Assembly: GCA_965214795.1 (NCBI GenBank)
Contig: OZ243976.1
Coordinates: forward strand, 3,782,001 to 3,846,000
Direction: 5' to 3'
DNA: 64,000 nt
DNA from: JAJDXW01 sp965214795
GTDB taxonomy: Bacteria; Pseudomonadota; Gammaproteobacteria; HK1
Shown here piece after piece: positions 60,468 to 64,000 of this stretch (position 1 is its first letter; every line of letters begins with the position of its first letter). Below the pieces are notes generated by a model, which did no database searches, was not told the DNA's origin, and worked only from the letters and a program-made list of their open reading frames with translations. Position numbers and translations under genes: made by a program.

Positions 60468-60526
60468 GGAACGCAAGCCGCCTTCAATCAATCCCAGGTT
60501 CATCCCGCAGGTTCTTCGTCGGGAAC
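60446..60526 (-). ncRNA. crRNA-like unit (CreA/CreR-type mini-crRNA candidate)
   Basis: Reading on the minus strand. Degenerate repeat 1 (60526-60496) keeps GTTCCCG, a short stem CCCG/CGGG and the handle ATGAACCT (true handle ATGAACCG). A 21-nt pseudo-spacer follows (60495-60475). Degenerate repeat 2 (60474-60446) matches the 29-nt true repeat at 19 positions without gaps and conserves the 6-bp stem, 4-nt loop design (CCTTGC-CGAC-GCGAGG versus CCCCGC-CCGC-GCGGGG), the changes in the stem being compatible with pairing. Repeat 1 overlaps the cas3 stop codon. Processing by Cas6e would give handle, spacer and 3' hairpin, like a true crRNA with a short guide. Confidence 0.65.
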
Positions 60527-63223
60527 GGCTCCACACGTATGGCCATCTACGAATACTTCAAGCCCTCGGCGTGGATCGTACCCTATGCGAACGTCTCCGG
60601 GTATCTGCCCGCCCCCGGAAGCTGCCCGTCCGCTCAAAGAGGCGCGTCCAGTGTCGGCACTCTCGAGCACGACGAGGACCTTATCCGAGTCGTAGCGGGT
60701 CCAGTCCGCCTTGGCGACCCGCGCGCCCTCGGCGCGGTGCGCAGAGACGCTCACCTCGCTGAGCCGCCAGGCCCGCCACCCTTCCTCCGGCGCGGCGGCG
60801 AGCGCGTAGGGCTCGACCCGGCCGTCACGCACTCGCGCGAGTCGCAAGGTGACCCGCGGCTCTTCGTCGAGCCGGGTCGGCGTCCGAACGTCGCTCTCCC
60901 AGGCTCCCCCGTCCCGCACGTACCCCTTGGCGAAGTCAAGGGCACTAGCGGTCGCCAAGCCGCGGTCCGCGCCCGCCCTGCCCTCCGCGTCGAAGAATTT
61001 TCCTTTGAGATCATCCGGAATGCTCGCCTCCGCGCCTTCTCCATAGACGGACTCGACGAGTGCGCGCAGCGCGCCCGGACTCTCGATCATGCCGGCGTCC
61101 TCGAGCACCCTGGCCGTAAGCCAGAGGCGGGCATGGTCCTTGTAGACATACGCCGCTCGCGGAAAGGCCCGGCTGAACCACTCCTCGTCCGCGCCGGCCA
61201 CGGGCTCCGGCCCCACCACCACCAGCGTCGGTTGGCCTTCGCGCTCCGGCCGGTCGTGCCGCCACAGTCTTCCCGCGCGCTGGATCAGCAGATCGACGGG
61301 GGCAAGGTCGGTGATCAACACGTCGAAATCCAGGTCGAGCGACTGCTCGACCACCTGCGTTGCGATCAGCACCTGGCCCGCGCGGTCAGCGGGCGTGCTG
61401 CGTTTACCGAACCTCTGCACGACCCGTTTCTCGATCGCCGAGCGGTCAACGAGCGCAAATCGGGCGTGGAAGAGATCGGGAGCGAGCCCGCGGTCCCTCA
61501 ACGCCGCATGGGCGTCGAGCGCGTCGTCGACGGTATTGCGAATGTAGAGCACCGCTTTGCCGGCATCGGCGGTCCGTTCGACTTCGCTCAACGCGTCGTC
61601 GCAGGACCGCAGGAACCGGACGGGAAGCGCGCGAGCCCGCCCGGACTGGCCGGCGATCTTCGCGCAGTGACGGCCATCGGCCGCGCAGACCGTGGCCATG
61701 GGATAGTCCATGCCGAGGCCGGCGTCCTGAACCTCCCCTCCCAGCCCCTTCGCAAAGGAATCGGTCAGTCGCCGGCGGATGGACTGTGGCAGCGTAGCGG
61801 ACAACAGGATTGCCGAGCCGCCGAGCCCGGCCTGGAATTCGAGCAGCCGCTCCATCTCGCGCTGCATGTAGGCGTCGTAGGCGTGCACCTCGTCGAGAAC
61901 GAGGACCCGCCGCATGAGGCCCAGGAGCCGTAACGACTGGTGCCGGCTCGGCAGCACGGCCAACAGCGCTTGGTCGATCGTGCCGGCGCCGGCATCGGCC
62001 AGGAACGCGCGCCGCCGGTCGTCGGCGATCCACGCCGCGCAGGCGGCAGAGGCCGTCGTTTCGGACTCTTCATCCGATCCGTCCACCTCGGAATACGGCT
62101 TCTCGATGCGCCCACCGCACATCACAGCAGCCCGAAATCCCTCGTGCAGGTCGCGCGCACCATGCGCGAGGGCGATGGACGGCTGGTCCTTCGCCGAGAA
62201 GAGATGGCGATACGCGGCGGCGAGCCGGTCGAACATGGCATTGGCCGTCGCCATGGTGGGAAGTGCGACGTAGAGACCGTCCGCGCGGCGCGATGTCATC
62301 AGTCGATGGGCCAGCATCAGCGCCGCTTCGGTCTTGCCGCTGCCCGTCTCGTCCTCGATCAGGAACAGCGCCGGCCCGGCCGGCAACTCCACGGTCCGCG
62401 CCCACTCCTGCATCGGACTCGACGCCGTTCCGGCGCCGATCAGATCGTCGTACTCGAGACGGTGGCCGGCCCCCGCCGGCAGTACCCCGGCGGCTGCGAC
62501 CGCACCGACCGCCCGTTCTCGGGCCTCGCGCCAATAGGTGGCGAGATCCTGATTCGGCTCACGGTAGGGAAACCAATCCTGGTTCGAACCGATCCAGTCG
62601 GCCAGGACGGCGAGGCCAGCGAGCGCGTGGGACGCCCGCCTCGCCCGCTTCCGATCCATGGCCGGCAAGCGCGAGGGAACATCGAACAGCTTGTGCGCCT
62701 GCTGGATGAAATCCTGCGCAGCATTGATGCCTGCCTTTCCGAAGTCGCTCCGGAGCCCGGCAACACCACCCTCGGGCCCGACTTCCGGCGGCGCCCCGTG
62801 GTGGCCGGTGACGGCAGAGATCAGGGGTTGCCAGACAGACACCCCGGCTCGACCCGGCAGCTTGAACATCTCGGGGGCGACACGGAACAGGCGCAGTCCT
62901 CCTGCCCCGTGGTCGTAGCGGGTGGACAGCTCGGCAGGGTCGTTGCCGAAGCACTCCGGATAGAGGCGCGGCGCCTTCGCCTGAAACTTCCTGGCGAACT
63001 TGCCGATGTCGTGAAGCGCAAGGAGGAAGCGGACAAGGGGGAAGGCGTCGTCTTCGGGCAGGCCGAGCAGTCGGGGCAACCCGCTGCCCGGCCCGCGGCG
63101 CCCCGCGAGCAGAGCCTCGCCAACCGCGGCCACGTCGAGGGAGTGAAACACCAGCGGATGCCACCCCGGCCCGCGATCCGGATCGGACGGTCGGGCCTTC
63201 CCCCAGAAACGAAGGAGGTTCAT
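60500..63223 (-). CDS. cas3: CRISPR-associated nuclease-helicase Cas3
   Basis: 907 residues. N-terminal HD nuclease: HPLVFHSLDVAAV, LHDIGKFARKFQ, TGHHGAP. Superfamily 2 helicase: Walker A in EDETGSGKTEAAL, motif II LDEVHAYD, motif III LSATLP, and later QVVEQSLDLDFD and QRAGRLWRHD. It degrades DNA unwound at Cascade-bound targets. It is the first gene of the locus. Its last codons double as the first degenerate repeat of the crRNA-like unit. Confidence 0.96.
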   Translation of the reverse strand: MNLLRFWGKARPSDPDRGPGWHPLVFHSLDVAAVGEALLAGRRGPGSGLPRLLGLPEDDAFPLVRFLLALHDIGKFARKFQAKAPRLYPECFGNDPAELSTRYDHGAGGLRLFRVAPEMFKLPGRAGVSVWQPLISAVTGHHGAPPEVGPEGGVAGLRSDFGKAGINAAQDFIQQAHKLFDVPSRLPAMDRKRARRASHALAGLAVLADWIGSNQDWFPYREPNQDLATYWREARERAVGAVAAAGVLPAGAGHRLEYDDLIGAGTASSPMQEWARTVELPAGPALFLIEDETGSGKTEAALMLAHRLMTSRRADGLYVALPTMATANAMFDRLAAAYRHLFSAKDQPSIALAHGARDLHEGFRAAVMCGGRIEKPYSEVDGSDEESETTASAACAAWIADDRRRAFLADAGAGTIDQALLAVLPSRHQSLRLLGLMRRVLVLDEVHAYDAYMQREMERLLEFQAGLGGSAILLSATLPQSIRRRLTDSFAKGLGGEVQDAGLGMDYPMATVCAADGRHCAKIAGQSGRARALPVRFLRSCDDALSEVERTADAGKAVLYIRNTVDDALDAHAALRDRGLAPDLFHARFALVDRSAIEKRVVQRFGKRSTPADRAGQVLIATQVVEQSLDLDFDVLITDLAPVDLLIQRAGRLWRHDRPEREGQPTLVVVGPEPVAGADEEWFSRAFPRAAYVYKDHARLWLTARVLEDAGMIESPGALRALVESVYGEGAEASIPDDLKGKFFDAEGRAGADRGLATASALDFAKGYVRDGGAWESDVRTPTRLDEEPRVTLRLARVRDGRVEPYALAAAPEEGWRAWRLSEVSVSAHRAEGARVAKADWTRYDSDKVLVVLESADTGRASLSGRAASGGGQIPGDVRIGYDPRRGLEVFVDGHTCGAVPDEEPAG

Positions 63224-63398
63224 GGGGGCTCAGGCCAGCCGCAGAGTGACGCCTGGGCAGGGTCCGATCCGAAGTCGCGTCGGCCGGGATACGCCCATTC
63301 CTGGCGCGAGAGAGATCGCCGCGGGAGGAGCGTCGAGCCGCGCGGAGCGATGACGGAGGGGAGCGCGGCGGCGGTGAAGATCGGGGTCCGCTGGGTGG

Positions 63399-64000
63399 TC
63401 ACCGGCGTTCGGGTGGTGGGGGTGATACGGCCCGCAGGCGGGCTTCCAGCTCGGCATTGCGGGCTCGGGCTTCCTGCAGGGCGAGGTCGGTCTCCGCCAA
63501 GGTCAGGAGCTTGCGGCCCGTGGAGGGGTCCCGGAACCGGATCTCCCCGCCGTCCACGTACACGTCGAGCCCGAGTACGGGGCTGTGCAGCATTCGCGGG
63601 CCGCCCTCGATTCCGACTGGCTCCAGCTCCTCGTACGCACCGCCCGACAGCCGATACCCCCGCAGCCTCGGATCCAGATAGTCGCCGGTCGGGTCGAACA
63701 GCCAGTACTCCCCGACCCCCAGCCGTGCATAGAGGTCGCGCTTGAATCCCTGGTCCACGCGCCGGGTGCTCCGCGAGGTCACCTCGAGCACGAAGTCCGG
63801 ACCCTTCGGCTCCTCCCACAGCAGGTAGGTGCGCCGACGCCGCTTGGGCGCCCCGAACACCACGAATACGTCCGGGGCCACCCGCGAGCGCGGGTCCCCT
63901 TCGACGTAGTAGAGGAGCCGGTTTCCCTCGACCGCGACGTCCGGGCGGCGCCCGAAGTACACGTCGAGGGCGCCTGCCGCGTAGGTGAGGGAATCGTACT
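63399..64000 (-). CDS. Uma2-family endonuclease-like protein (5' end outside window)
   Basis: The frame is open to the right edge, so the N-terminus is missing. It contains YYVEGDPRSRVAPDVFVVFG, GPDFVLEVTSRSTRRVD and KRDLYARLGVGEYWLFDP. The Asp (APD), Glu (LEV) and Lys (KRDLY) expected of a PD-(D/E)XK active site are present, unlike the copy at 6494. A C-terminal coiled coil (LAETDLALQEARARNAELEARLRA) is typical of this subgroup. No link to the CRISPR locus is evident. Confidence 0.83.
   Translation of the reverse strand, partial: YDSLTYAAGALDVYFGRRPDVAVEGNRLLYYVEGDPRSRVAPDVFVVFGAPKRRRRTYLLWEEPKGPDFVLEVTSRSTRRVDQGFKRDLYARLGVGEYWLFDPTGDYLDPRLRGYRLSGGAYEELEPVGIEGGPRMLHSPVLGLDVYVDGGEIRFRDPSTGRKLLTLAETDLALQEARARNAELEARLRAVSPPPPERR

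Noticed and set aside
63200..63223. ATGAACC at the cas3 start as a possible further crRNA handle
   Set aside because: It is simply the MNL start of cas3; no stem-loop precedes it.

Overview
The window is GC-rich chromosomal DNA (about two thirds G+C by eye) from a proteobacterium, most likely a gammaproteobacterium. The evidence is the cysS - peptidyl-prolyl isomerase - lpxH neighbourhood, a His/Arg/Pro tRNA cluster beside cysS, and psd, fadD and hrpA of gammaproteobacterial type. I cannot name the species.

Layout. (1) 1-6342: the end of a carbon-monoxide-dehydrogenase-like cluster (coxL, coxM, MoxR-type coxD, VWA-type coxE), then psd. (2) 6.5-27.4 kb: an accessory region. A membrane glycosyltransferase-like gene (5' part 7313-7508, 3' part 22702-24583) is split by about 15.2 kb of nested mobile DNA. 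The outer layer is two copies of an IS4-type element whose transposase carries an N-terminal DruA-like (DUF4338) domain, plus two MITE-like relatives. Every junction of this layer is a pure poly-G run of 13-32 nt. Copy 2 is itself interrupted by a serine-recombinase element, which carries three IS3-family insertions, and by an IS66 element. Target duplications can be read for most layers, so the order of events and the original genes can be reconstructed. Downstream are a flippase-like membrane protein and a family-2 glycosyltransferase. (3) 27.7-36.9 kb: AbiE toxin-antitoxin pair, Fic protein with a palindromic upstream site, amidase, a 339-bp MITE with REP-like hairpins, HicAB, M48 protease, HIT protein, TauD-type dioxygenase. 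(4) 36.9-41.5 kb: core genes (three tRNAs, cysS, GPP34, STAS, PPIase, lpxH). (5) 41.5-52.2 kb: cupin, fadD, a MITE, VapC/Phd-type TA pair, acyl-CoA ligase, metallo-beta-lactamase-fold lactonase, hrpA, dual CDGSH protein.

(6) 52.3-63.2 kb: a complete type I-E CRISPR-Cas locus on the minus strand: cas3, (small ORF), cas8e, cse2, cas7e, cas5e, cas6e, an AlbA_2/HATPase-type gene, cas1, cas2, leader, and an array of 8 repeats and 7 spacers. The most notable signal is in the cas3-cas8e gap. A crRNA-like unit is visible there: a degenerate repeat ending in ATGAACCT, a 21-nt pseudo-spacer, and a second degenerate repeat with the same 6-4-6 stem-loop geometry as the true repeat. Its pseudo-spacer matches a site just downstream that is preceded by the canonical AAG PAM and overlaps the putative -10 of the cas8e operon. 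Within the first 14 nt the only mismatches are at positions 6 and 12, which are flipped out in type I-E Cascade. This looks like a CreA/CreR-type mini-crRNA that makes Cascade repress its own operon and/or the 61-codon ORF. A Uma2-type nuclease gene runs off the right edge.
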